Source: Prinia subflava
Taxonomy: Eukaryota > Chordata > Aves > Passeriformes > Cisticolidae
Direction: 5' to 3'
Assembly: GCF_021018805.1 (NCBI RefSeq)
Contig: NC_086250.1
Coordinates: 65,793,322-65,857,321, forward strand
Length of the DNA: 64,000 nucleotides
The notes under the pieces were generated by a model that made no database searches, was not told where the DNA came from, and saw only the letters and a program-made list of their open reading frames with translations. The position numbers and the translations under genes are program-made. Positions 52,386 through 64,000 of this stretch are shown here, piece by piece. Every line of letters starts with the position of its first letter. Position 1 is the first letter of the stretch.

Positions 52386-55300
52386 CCGTACCTTTTTTCC
52401 TGAACTTTTCTGGCAACAAAAATTATGCCAGATGCAGACTTAAATTTTATGGATGATAAAAAAGTCAGCTGTTTCTAGTGACTTTTACAAGTTACAACCC
52501 AGCTCTGGTAGTCAGGACATGCAGAGTGTGTGAATTCAAAAAGCCCACTCAAGCCCTGGCATCTTTTCTTTAGAGACACCTCAGCCACACTCTTGTTTTT
52601 CAGAAGTGCTTGTGTAAACATTAAAAAACACAAGAAAATAAAAAGATAAGAATCCAGCATGCAAGGCCAACCCCAACAAAGGATGAGACAAATGAAAAAA
52701 CAAGATTAAAATAAATGCCTTATGTGCACATAAATTTCAACATCATGAGTCACTAAACTGACTCATGAACTATAACTTGACCATGCTTCTTTTCATTGTT
52801 CCACATAAGGATCCTCTTTCCAAAAAAGAATATTTTTAACAGACATAGTGCTACTGCTGGTTTTTTTTCTTTATCAATAGTATATGTGTACTTTAGTGCA
52901 AGTTATGGAACTTAGGTTCTGCTACAGGTTTAGAAAGAAGCATGTAGGAAGTAAGAGATATAGAGCTAGATCAGAAAATGCCTTCTGTATGTACTTGGAG
53001 AATCACCAGTAGAATTCACTACAAAAACAATGAAGATCTATTCCTTGTGGTAATGTCAGATGAAATATAAAAGCTAAAAAGGCAAGACTGCAAACCTATG
53101 CAGTCAGTAACTGAGAAAGTAATCACATTTGATCTTCTTTCAGCATTAAAGCTGTCCCTCAATTTTTTTTTCCCCTTAGCAATATTGATCACAAAACATA
53201 TCACTAATTTTCTAAATTTAAGCAGTTCTGGGTTTTCTCCACCTTCAATATTCATTTCCTTTCCAGAAAAATTCTCTCACACAAATACTCATTACTTAAA
53301 TAAGAATATAAAAATGTTTGTAGTGGCAAGACTGAAGACTCATCCAGTCTAGTAGTCTCTTTTCAACAGTATGAAGAATAATTATAGAACATTTATATAT
53401 GATATTTCCCTACCCTTAGTGCTCCCCCTCCTCTTCATCTATTTTCAGTTCAGGAGATTTCCTGAGCCTATTGTAGCCTGTCTATTTTGCAACCCCCGAG
53501 TAGATATCACTTTCAAAGTACTTCACTTTTAAAGTACTTGTCCAGCATCCCTCTGAGCCCTTGTACAATTCTTGCATCTGCAACACCATCTGGCAAACAA
53601 GTTTATATGTCTGCTACCCAACGTGTGAAGAACCACTTCCAATACCAACAGTGCAATGTGATAATGTATTAATTTTCCCTCCTATACCACCACCTTCATA
53701 ATATTAGCCATAAAGTAGATCCCACTGAGTAATAAAAAAAAAAGGAATTCTGATTTAGTTGTGATGATCATCCAACTGTTTCAACATTCGCTGCATTACA
53801 CATGCTATCTCATTATTTCATTTTGTATAATTTTGTATAATTGTCTCACGGGGTGAGTGGGGAATTAAGTGAAAATTGGTCAAGAGAAAGTTAAGAAGGT
53901 GATAGTAGTCATCAGCTCTAATGAGTGTTTGCTGCCAAAGAAAAATATCTTGCTATGGTCACTGCACAAGATGAGATATAATATTTCACAACTAAATCTT
54001 TGGTGAGAATCCAGGACCAGCTTTGAACACAGTAAGTTCAATTCAACAAAGTAAGTATTTGCCAAGGTTAGCAAATACACAGGTGGGGTAAAATCAGAGC
54101 TAAGATCAGTGAAACACAAACCCTTCAGGTTTCACAGCCATCAGTGGCTCAGCGCTGGTAGCTCCCACACATGAACTGGTGAATACCTGCAGGCAGGTAG
54201 GATGGAAAAGGCATCCCAGCACCCAGCTGCTGGGGAGAGCTGTCACGTCTCTCCTTGACAAGGCCCTTTGCCTCTCTCACACTGCAGTAAAACTCACTTT
54301 TAGTTTACTGAAATGGCCAGCTTTTCTCATATCCACAACTTTTACTCTAATAAAGGTGGCATGGGGGTGAAAGGTTTTACTTTTACACCAGTTGATAATG
54401 CACCTTTAAAATCTTCTGCTTTCAAAATTACCGACTAATTTAAGAAATGTGTTTTAAGATTTATGCTACAAATTGACTATGAGGAAATAGAGTTATAAGC
54501 TCTATTAATCTTCATGCTTTAAGGCGTGAGTGATGTAAGAAACACCATCTTGCAATACAGAACAGTAAAATTGTGAAGATTTATGCCTTCCGTTGAAACA
54601 TCTGGTCTTACCCACTCTTGGTGCCAGAATGGCAGACTGGATGAGCTGCTTGTTTATTCCCGCCAGGCATTTCCCTGACTTCTGGACTTTATGTTAAGAC
54701 ATGATGAACATCTTACTCCCACTGGAGAATTTTTACCCTCATGAAGTCAGTAGGTCAGAACTTGAAATTTACAGCTCATGAAAGGGATTCCTCCTTTGAG
54801 TTTGTGACATTCTAGTGCATCGGTAGACAAATATAAATACTTAAAACAATTGCACTTGATGTACTCCATACTTGTGCCTCATATGGGCATAGACATTAAT
54901 TTAAAGGCCTGTCAGAACACAACTTCTTTAGCAACAGAGTGAATCATGAGGGCTAGGAAATATCCGAAAGGGTTACATCTGACAGAACTACAACAGTATC
55001 AAAAAAGTTCCTTTCATTTTACAACAACAACAAAGTTTTCAATTCAGTATGATAAATCATCATTCTGGAGGATCAAATTAGTTATATTAACTTCCTTAGA
55101 ATTCAGAATAATTTCATTCTTTTTACTGTATCTATCGAAAGTCAAATTTCAAATTAAGTTAGTATCTGCAGTGGATCACGATAATGTAAAGGCATTTCTA
55201 TTACTGTCTAATGAGTTTCAGAATTGTTTCAAAAAATACACATATTCAAAAGTTTCATGACTTTATCAAAAACATTGAAACAATGATGAAAAGCATTACA

Positions 55301-55998
55301 TTTCTGAAAAAAGGTTTTCATTAGGTTTTCAAACAGAAAAGTTACACTGGCTTTTTCAATTACACCTACTTTTAAGATTTTCCAGAAGTAGCTAAAGTTT
55401 GGCTTTGACCCTACTATTGCAAAGTGCCAGAAATACCAAATTATAGCAGGGAAAATGTTGTGTGTGCACACATGTATGTGTTTGTCTACAGTCTGCATGA
55501 GCAATTGAAAAACATCCAAAATATACACACAGCAAATCACATACTAAAACTACTCTTATGCAGAAGAAATTCGTCATTTAAATAGAAAATAATGGAAGGA
55601 TAGCAGAGATTTCTCGGTACTAAAATATAATGCTTCATTTAATGAGTAATCCCTGGAGCATATGGATGTTTACCTCACTCTGGGCAAGCTCAAGTGCATA
55701 GACAGACAATTACAATGCTTCAGCTGATGTATGATAACTTGTTAAGCTGCTGTAATGCAGTGACATTCTTTCATAGCCTTATAGAGTGCATTTCTATGTT
55801 TTCTTCCATGCCAATATGACTTTTGTCTTTGCAAGATGAAATGGCTATAAGATATCTGCATGTTCAAAGAGAGAATGCCTGACTCTGAATACACAAAGCC
55901 TTGGAAACTTAAAAACTGGAACCTCTGTCTACAGTCTCTCTGACTTTGGCAGGTACATGGTCTGTATCCACTCTGCCTTCAGAAAAATAAAATATTAG

Positions 55999-56130
55999 TA
56001 AATTAAAAAACAAAACAAAACAAAAAACAAAAAACAAAACAAAACAACAAACAAAAAAACCCACAAAAAACAAACAAACAAACAAACCCAAAAAACCCAA
56101 CAACAACAACAAACCAACAAAAAAACCCCA
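55999..56130. repeat. A/C-rich low-complexity tract
   Basis: About 130 nt made almost only of A and C in CAAA, CAAAA and AAC units on the plus strand. See the partner T/G tract near 57 kb. Confidence 0.95.
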
Positions 56131-57000
56131 TGAGATTTTGCAATAGGAAAACCACAATACAATTGGTTGCATTGAGTCTTACATGAATAACGGCTGGGCA
56201 GCAGACTTATTTACATGAACCACTGAATACAATTCAAAAAAAATGTAATATGTAGATATAGGCTGGAGATTAATAGTAAATGCTGGCAAGTGGCTTCAGA
56301 GAGACTCCAAGTTTTGCCTTGGGAGAATGGCAAAAGGAGAAAATATATTGCTAAAGCCTCTCTTCCCACCACTTTTATACTGCTGCCTCTTGTCAGAGTG
56401 TAGGGTGCAAAGTTCTGAGACTGGTATTTGGCAAAAGCAGAGCTTAAATTATTTTTTTAAAAAAAAAAAGAAGGAAAAAGAAAATCTAATGGAACTGCTT
56501 TGGTCATACACAGCTATTGAACACCTCCTTTAGCATCCTGAGTCTTCGCTTCTCCATGAAATCTGTGAAAGCTGAAGGCAGTACTTCAAACTATTAATTT
56601 TCTGGGCTTTTAGACACTATATAAAATTCTTATTTTCTATTCCATATTACTAGACAAGGAAAGTTAAAATTCAGAGATTATCAACTCTAATTCTTGGTAA
56701 TATGGGAACTCTAGAATCTCAGAAGTGCCTACACTTCTGTATTTCTTTCCATGTATTTGATCCAAAATTCTGGCTGTCTATGTAAAAGGAATTTTACAGT
56801 GCTTTTAATGTTCTATTCTTAACAATCTAAAGATATAAAAGATGCACAATTCACAGAAAATTAACCCATGAACACTCAGATACAGATATACACTTTGTTC
56901 CACAAGAAACTCTTGTGATTCACAACACAGCACCAGAGTATGAGTTTCCAGATTACTAGGAACTGATTTCTTAAATATGAAAAACATAATGCATTTAAAA

Positions 57001-57105
57001 AGTTTGGGTTTGTTTTTTTGATTAGTTTTTGTTTTGGTTTTTTTGTTGCTGTTTGTTTGTTTTTAGGGTTTTTTTTTTTGTTTTGTTTTTTGTTTTTTTA
57101 ATGAA
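57001..57105. repeat. T/G-rich low-complexity tract
   Basis: About 100 nt almost only of T and G (GTTT, GTTTT, GTTTTT units). It is complementary in character to the A/C tract 0.9 kb away. Confidence 0.95.
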
Positions 57106-59762
57106 GCCAAAAGTAGCAATCAATGGTCATCTATGTTCCTGTTGGCATATTTCACACAAGATAATAAACCATGGTTGAAATATGAAAATTCCTTTAAATA
57201 CTTACCTCTGTTAATGATAACTACAGCTGCACTCAGATTCTGCTGCCCTTGATATCACTTACATTCCCACAGGAATATAAATCTCTAGGTTTCAAAAAAG
57301 GCATTCGTCTCAGGGCTCTGGAGAAAAACACAGCTTTTTTGTTTGATGCTGCCTTATAGCATTACTGGGTTAACATGATGAAACAGACTTTCTGGTTTTT
57401 TCCTCCCCTGAAGCTTATCTAGTCTCACATTATTACTCTGAAAACAGGCCAAAAGAAGGAAGAGAGATACAACAAATTCAGAGCTCAAATATGGTAAATT
57501 GGGCCATTGCAGATCTTCAATAGAAGCAATTTAGTCCAAGACATGGGAATATTGAAAAGAAACATTATGAATAGAGACTACTGAAGGCTGTTTCCTATCT
57601 GTTAGAGATCAAAGAGGATCAGAGCAAATATGAAACTGTCTTGTAGCTGAAGTAATAATGTACCTAATGATCTTGAAATGAAATGTTTAAAAATCTGTAT
57701 TTCTACCTGTCATTATAAAAGGTGTGCATATTAATCCCATGAGTAACCCAACAATGATAATCACAAAACTGTAACATATAATTAAATTTAATACCAAGAT
57801 CTATTCCATCCTTGAATCAAAATTATTCCTTTCATCCCAGTAAAGCACTATTGTTTGTAAAACCTAGTGTCTATATTTATTTTATTTAATTCATAAACCC
57901 CTGGTTATCACTGTAATTTTACTCATACGTGGCTTATCTAACATGCACTGCTATAGCTGTTTGAAGTCTATTTCCAAACCCAGAAAAGAATTAAGACCCA
58001 GAGACACATCACCACCTCTTGCAGAAATGTCACGCATGCTATGAATAAAGCATAAGCTTAGAAAAACATCATCACCCAGCAAACAAACAGCATTTGCTGA
58101 ACCAAGCACATGTGTGTGGAGCCATGCTCCCGAGCTAATTGGAGGCAGATTCATGTGCCCTGCACGGGAGACCGCAGCTGAGAAACCCCTCGAGCTGGTC
58201 ATGGAGAGTTCAGCATGCTGTGCAAGGGCAATTGCCAAGCTCTTTGGCAGGAGACACGGCCAGAAATCCCAGAAAGCAGGCTAGGAAACAATGCTGTCAT
58301 CTGTCACGAGCACCCCTGAGAGGGCGAGGAAGGCAGCAAGGACAGGGACTGGGTGACACTGCTCTGGAAGGTGCCATGAGCCATTGCAAGGCTGAGCCCT
58401 GGTCTGGGGGATGGTGGGGCTGAGAACAGAGAGATGAAGGGGAGGTGACACCAAGGAAGGATGAAGGCTCCCGAGCAAACAAAGCCAGCCTGTGCTCCTG
58501 CAAGAGATGCCCCAAACCATCACTGCATCTGTGTTCAGCCGTGTCCAGCTGGGCTGGTGCAAGGCTAAGATGGGGATACCACAGAGATTGGGGATGAGTG
58601 TCCTTCAAAACTGGAGGAACACTTAAGATTACTCTGAAATTATTCAGTATCTAAACAGCCAAAGTTGAATGGGAATAGGCATACCTGCAGTTGGCAGACT
58701 GCCTTATCCAAGGACACTATCAAACTCAGCCACAGGAGACCCGAAACCTCTGTGCTCATGTTAACCACCTAATTCTAAAGTGATGTTGAATTTACAAAGC
58801 TAGGTTGCTAGGTATGACTCCCTGGTATACACAAAGACGGAGGGAAAAAAAAACCCCAAATAGCAAGAGAACAACTAAAAAATCAACTGAACTCTCAAAG
58901 AGCCTGTTCTAGAAGCAAGAAATGAACTGACGGGTACAGTCACTGGGATCTGGCCCAGCCTCATGTCCAAGTTGGAGGACAGAAAATTTCGAAACTCTGC
59001 ACCAACCCTTCTCTCCTTTCCTGTGTGTCAGACTAACCCCGACCCAGAGTGTATCTTCTGGCTCAGCATTGTCCGACATATGGTTCCAGGCAGGATGTTG
59101 CCTGTAAAAAGCTTTTGCACTAATTCCACTAATTAGAGCATTCAAAATAAAAGCAGAGCTTTCTGAGGGGGACCAAAAGTCAGTGCTGCCTGTCTGACAG
59201 AGACGTGCCATCAGCCACAGCCAAGGCTGGGAACTCAGGCGTGACTGAGGTACTGAGCTAATGCATCTCCAAAAACAAGAAGTGACCCCATCAGCCAAGC
59301 TGTGGATCCTGATTTATCCACCTGACAGCCCCGTTCAGCCCTGCTGGGCTGGACTTTGCAGAGCACTCCTGCAAGAAGCACCTGCAAAAGGAGGGGAAGG
59401 GAGGAACACTTTGGGCTCGGTAAAATAGGTTTAACAGAGTTGGAAATGGCTGAGGTGATTACCCTGTGTTAACTGACTGAGGAACACGACCCAAACAAAA
59501 GACAGTCTGACACAACTGTCACAACAAAGTCAGTTCTGAAAGACATCTGACAAGGCAACATCTATTTTAAAAATCCTCAGGATATTAACTGTGTGTTTAC
59601 ATTTTGTATTAAGAAGACTAAACATCATGAAAACAGCTGAATTTAGTGTAAACAACAGGCCAATAGATACAATACTAGTGCTTTAAAATAATTAAATAAC
59701 CATTTGTTCTTGCATTTATGTTGCTTCCAAATACTGGCAGAATTCCTTCAAATAAACAAACT

Positions 59763-59812
59763 GTTAGGGTTTTTTGTTTTGTTTTGGAGGTTTTTTTAAT
59801 TTAATTTTTAAA
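59763..59812. repeat. T/G-rich low-complexity tract, short
   Basis: TTTTTTGTTTTGTTTTGGAGG followed by T-rich sequence; same composition class as the 57-kb tract. Confidence 0.85.
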
Positions 59813-62800
59813 GATTACATGTGGGCAGTAACTTAGGCAAATCTGGACATTTGTTCCATTCATTTGAAGTGGAAAAAAAAGTGACACAGCTATCACGTTG
59901 CATTTTCACTCTTCAGAAGCCAAAACTAGGGCCCTCCAGGGAACAAGAAGTTTAATTATGAACTATCACTGTACAAGACAGATTCTCAGACATATCTCTG
60001 GGAATACATTCAATACACTAAGCCAATATAATCTGATATGCTTTTTTTTTTCTTTTTTTAATGCAAGATCATGGTTCTTTTTTTGGTGTAAAAGGAAGAA
60101 GTCAGCAAAATAGTGATCAGTTAATGACCTGAAAAGTTTGTTGCAAAATAATGCTTACAATACAGTTAGTGATTTTTCAGAATCACAAGAATAGAAAAAC
60201 AAAAGCAGTGTCACTGACTAAATTTGTGCTGTGTAATACTGAGAAAAATATGAAGTTTAAAGAGTCACAGTGCAAAACCACATTGTAGTTTCCAGTTTCT
60301 ATAGAGCTTTTTATAATTTTTGTATCAATTGTGAAAGCAGAAGTGTCTAAATGAAAAACAGAATTACCTTCACATCACTTTTTCCCTTTTCACACTCATC
60401 AAGCAAAAGTAGAGAATTTATCCCATAATCTTCTGTTAGAAATATTTCTTAATTGCACACTATGACAGGTGTTTCATTTCTTTACACAAAAAAATACCCT
60501 AATAGGAATTTTGTTAATAAATGACATGCAAATTTTTAAAAAGTTTGAAAGCAGTAGTAACTGCTGTACAACTCAACAATGACTATTTAGCTTCATCAGA
60601 GACTATTTAATAAGGCTGCATTTTAGATTTCTGTTGAGAAGAAAATGAGTTATGTCAATAACACTGTCACCAAGGTCAAGACCCACAGGAATCCCCATGA
60701 ATTCCTTCTAAAATCCCGTGTTGATCTGTAGACTATGATCTTACCCACCACATCGGTGAAGCGTGGAGCTTATTTTAAACAACTGCACACTGACAGCCTC
60801 ACTCTGTTTTCATAAAGATGAACTGGATCTCTACAAAGGCACAGAGCTGTGGCATCCCACGAGAGGTGTCTATCAGGTAAATTGATTCTCCTGAGCAAAT
60901 GAGTTGCAGAAGTAAACATGAAAGTTTTCTACTGAATCTAATTTAGATAAATAAATTCTGAAGACCCACACATGACATTAAAAATGAAGACTAATTTATC
61001 TTCTCCAAGTGAGATGTCTACCTAGATCATATATATATATACTGCTACAACTATTACCCACAGTAATAATATTGCCCATGTTCAGTATCTTTGAAGGTTT
61101 TCAAACCTCTTTAGATCACACAACTTCTAAACATGATAAAATGAAAATGCAATTCTTTTGCCTCAATAACGATGTTCGATACTTTAGAAAAGCTTACAGA
61201 TGCGAACAGCAGTTATCTAATTACTCATTCTCATTTTCTTTCCCCAGCAATTAACTTTGTGAATATCTTCACATTTTTAATGAAAATAGAAGTGATTTAC
61301 AGTAAATATTCCTAACAAAGTCTCCACTGTGGAGCTGTATCAGAGTAATGCAGAGAGGAATCAATAAAGCACATGTTGGTGTGTGTCCACTGATTTCACT
61401 GAAGTTGGACTAAATTAGGTAGAAAAGGATCATGACCATCATGACCCTTTAATACTGGCATCCATGACATTCGTGGTCACCAGTGCACAAATACTCGGTT
61501 TCTTGTCTTAGTTCCAGCTGTAAATTCTTTTGACAGAACAATCATTCAGATAATTCAAATTAAAATGGAGTCTGTCTTTAGTTACCTTAGTGTAAAAACA
61601 TTTGATAATATCATGAAGGCTCAGACTCACCTCTTTTCAACTCAGGTGCCTGAAAAATAGAAGGTGGCAGCCTGGTGACTTGAAGCTGCACAAATGACCA
61701 ACAGAGAGGAACAGTAACCAGTGGAAAGTGAAACTACCAACCTGAGCTGCCCAGTGCCTTCTCAATACCCTATTTAAGGTTCAGATTCTATACAGCAGGA
61801 AATAGGAAGGTCTATGCTGACACTTGATAATATATGTCACTACACCCAGACCAAACAAATGCTTCCAAAGTGAACAAAAACATTACCAGAACAATTTTGT
61901 GCCTCCATTTCCAAATCTACCTGCAGTTACTCCGTTACTACATAATGCCCTTTGCTGAATAATCACAAACACTCCTGACATATCTGAGCATGGTACTCTG
62001 CTGTAGGAGGTGAAGAAGCCCTCCAATATTTGTGTAATAGGTTCTTATCCTCCTGCCACTAAGTCAGAAAAGTCTGTCAGTGATGCTAGGTGTACATGTC
62101 CTTCCTGTAGTGGTATTCTCACCTGAGAGGAAATGAACAAAACCAGTTTGCACAATAGGGATTTCATCACAAATGAACTGAGAAGATTACATGGCCAAGA
62201 ACTGAAAAGCTGCAAAAATTACAGCTGGAATTAATGTGATGGAAAACAACGTGATCCTGCCTCCTACAGTAAAATTGTGAAGCAGAGAAAAAACAAAGGC
62301 AATGTTTAACTCAGATCATTTAAAAATAACAAGACAATGCTTCTTCTTCCTTGGTGTCTTTCTCAATCAGTGTCCACCCTCTGCAGGAACGACTCAGGAG
62401 TCCTGAGGACCACATGCTTTCTGATTTGCATGACTGCATGATACAGAAGTGTAGCCCAGTGCATACACATTAGAGAGTGTGAAGGGGTGGAAGTGCAGAC
62501 ATGGATCTTTTGGGATGCTGATAATGAAGGCACTTTTAAGTTGTATCTCATTTTTTCCAATCAAGAGAATGGCTACAAATCACTGAAACCTGACAGATCT
62601 ACATGTCTACTGATTTATTACTACTATTGAAAATAATAACACTTTTATTCAATTATTTATATAGATATACCCTCTGTGTTCAATTAGTTAAAAGAGACTT
62701 CTTAGTCCTGTATAATATTGAGGGTCCACCCCTTCCTACTCTTGTCTTCCAAAGCGTCAAAGTGTGCTGAGCAGTGCTTGCCAAAGAATCAGACTAGACA

Positions 62801-64000
62801 ACAGAATTGCCACGTCAGGTACCAGAAGTCTTCTGAAAAAGTGGCAGAATATTGCTGTCCTGGATATACAGGAAATGGGATTGGGAACATGCCCCAGTCC
62901 TAAATTACAAACTGAAGGTAAAAAAAGAAATATCTTACTTTTTCTATCTCCCAGACCTTTTCATTACAAAAAAAATTTTGTCATTCTGTTCTTTTCATAT
63001 ACATACATTTGCAAATGTAACTGAAATAAACTGATTCAAGGAACTGAAAACATATCACTACTGTTTTTTTAAAGCTCATATTAGTCAAACCATCCAACTA
63101 GTTTGTGATACTACTTCTGTCACTGAGGTTTGGGTGAAAAGCAGAGCAGCTTTCTCCTGGAAGGTCCCAGGACATTTCATTTAATCTTCTGCCTCCCACC
63201 CTGGGTCTCACTCACATATTTCAGTTTGTCTCCCTGTGTGGCCATACTGGGAGCATTCTCAAGCTAAACCCACAGCAAAGAAAAAGAGAAGAACAGGAAC
63301 CGTGCAAGAGCCTGCCTGGACAGATTGAATAATGCTCTCAATTTGTTAAGATGACTGAACTTCCCCAGTGTTATTGTTTTATCATTCCTTTGAAATCATA
63401 ACTTAATACTTTTATTCTCCGTGAACTAGTACACTAAACACAGTTACTGAATGGTAAAGTATTAGAAAAACATTATTGTAAACATATAAAAATAATGTAA
63501 ATGTACTGACACATGCTTATGATTATTGTTATAAATACCTTTTGGGAAAGCCATATCAATTTTATAAGTTTTGGTTTTCACCATGGCCCAAAATTCAGAG
63601 TTCTGTTAAAGACATTCAGCCTGAATCTTCCTGAGTCTCCATGTGAAGAAAGTATAGGCTTTCAAAACAGACTGAGCCTGGCCATAACACAACAGGATCA
63701 GAGACAGGCTTGTCCCGCAAGGAAAAGCACTTCAAACACCAGGGTGCCAGTCTGTCAGCACTTATCACTCAGTGGGTTATTCTATCTTTCCAGCAGATTC
63801 CCCTTCCAAACTTATACTTCATCACACTCCTGACCTTGCTGCATGTGGCCCCTTCAGCAGAGTTCAAGTCTGCTCCATGTAAGACAGGGAAAGTTTATTC
63901 ACTTCTCATTATCATCTCAGAGACTTGTTCATTGTAAGCCAAAATTATTTACTCTGCTGCTCTGGGGCTGTTCATGGAGAAGGAAGAGATGAAGAAAATC

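Larger units (their letters stand above)
39861..64000. other. Upstream region, probably SEMA3D 5' UTR intron(s); no gene found
   Basis: Because the first coding exon opens with a splice acceptor, this region is expected to be transcribed as intron at least in part. I could not place a non-coding exon or promoter. Contents I can name are simple-sequence tracts, one polypurine tract and one GC-richer block, listed separately. Short open frames here have no recognisable motifs. Confidence 0.6.

Overview
The window is nuclear DNA from a bird, most likely a passerine. The evidence is introns with vertebrate splice signals, a CR1 LINE 3' tail (about 6088-6352), and a SINE with a tRNA-Ile head and a CR1 tail, the architecture of zebra-finch TguSINE1 (about 15116-15254). 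No mammalian repeat families are seen. There is no bacterial or viral gene organisation, no CRISPR array and no rRNA.

Layout. The backbone is the 5' part of a class-3 semaphorin gene on the minus strand, identified as SEMA3D. Five coding exons can be placed to the base with intact GT/AG sites and consistent phases: 39672-39786 (start codon and signal peptide, in an exon whose 5' UTR reaches 39860), 21330-21490, 9044-9106, 7267-7386 and 2978-3071. Together they encode the first 184 residues: signal peptide, pro-segment and the start of the sema (beta-propeller) domain. The rest of the gene lies beyond base 1. The first coding exon has a clear splice acceptor at its 5' edge, so at least one non-coding exon and the promoter lie upstream. 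I could not find them in 39861-64000, which is AT-rich non-coding sequence with simple repeats.

SEMA3D intron 1 (21491-39671) contains two complete tandem genes on the same strand, both encoding 721-residue ITPRIPL1-like membrane proteins: copy A (CDS 26088-28253) and copy B (CDS 30600-32765). Each has a GC-rich promoter, a 276-nt intron in the 5' UTR ending just before the ATG, a single coding exon, and a 3' UTR of about 775 nt with an AATAAA signal. The copies lie in a larger tandem duplication (about 22745-29190 and 29200-33570). The gene bodies are near-identical while the duplicated flanks are visibly more diverged, which suggests later gene conversion or strong constraint. The retained UTR intron argues for DNA-level duplication rather than retroposition.

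Other points: an unassigned exon-like segment on the minus strand (35850-36042, 64 open codons with good splice sites) that cannot be spliced into SEMA3D in frame; a very CpG-dense 70-bp patch in intron 2 (about 17745-17815); a G-rich polypurine tract (41710-41750); a GC-richer block (42840-43105); and a pair of complementary low-complexity tracts near 56-57 kb. The semaphorin and the ITPRIPL1-like proteins have no obvious joint function. The link visible here is physical nesting.
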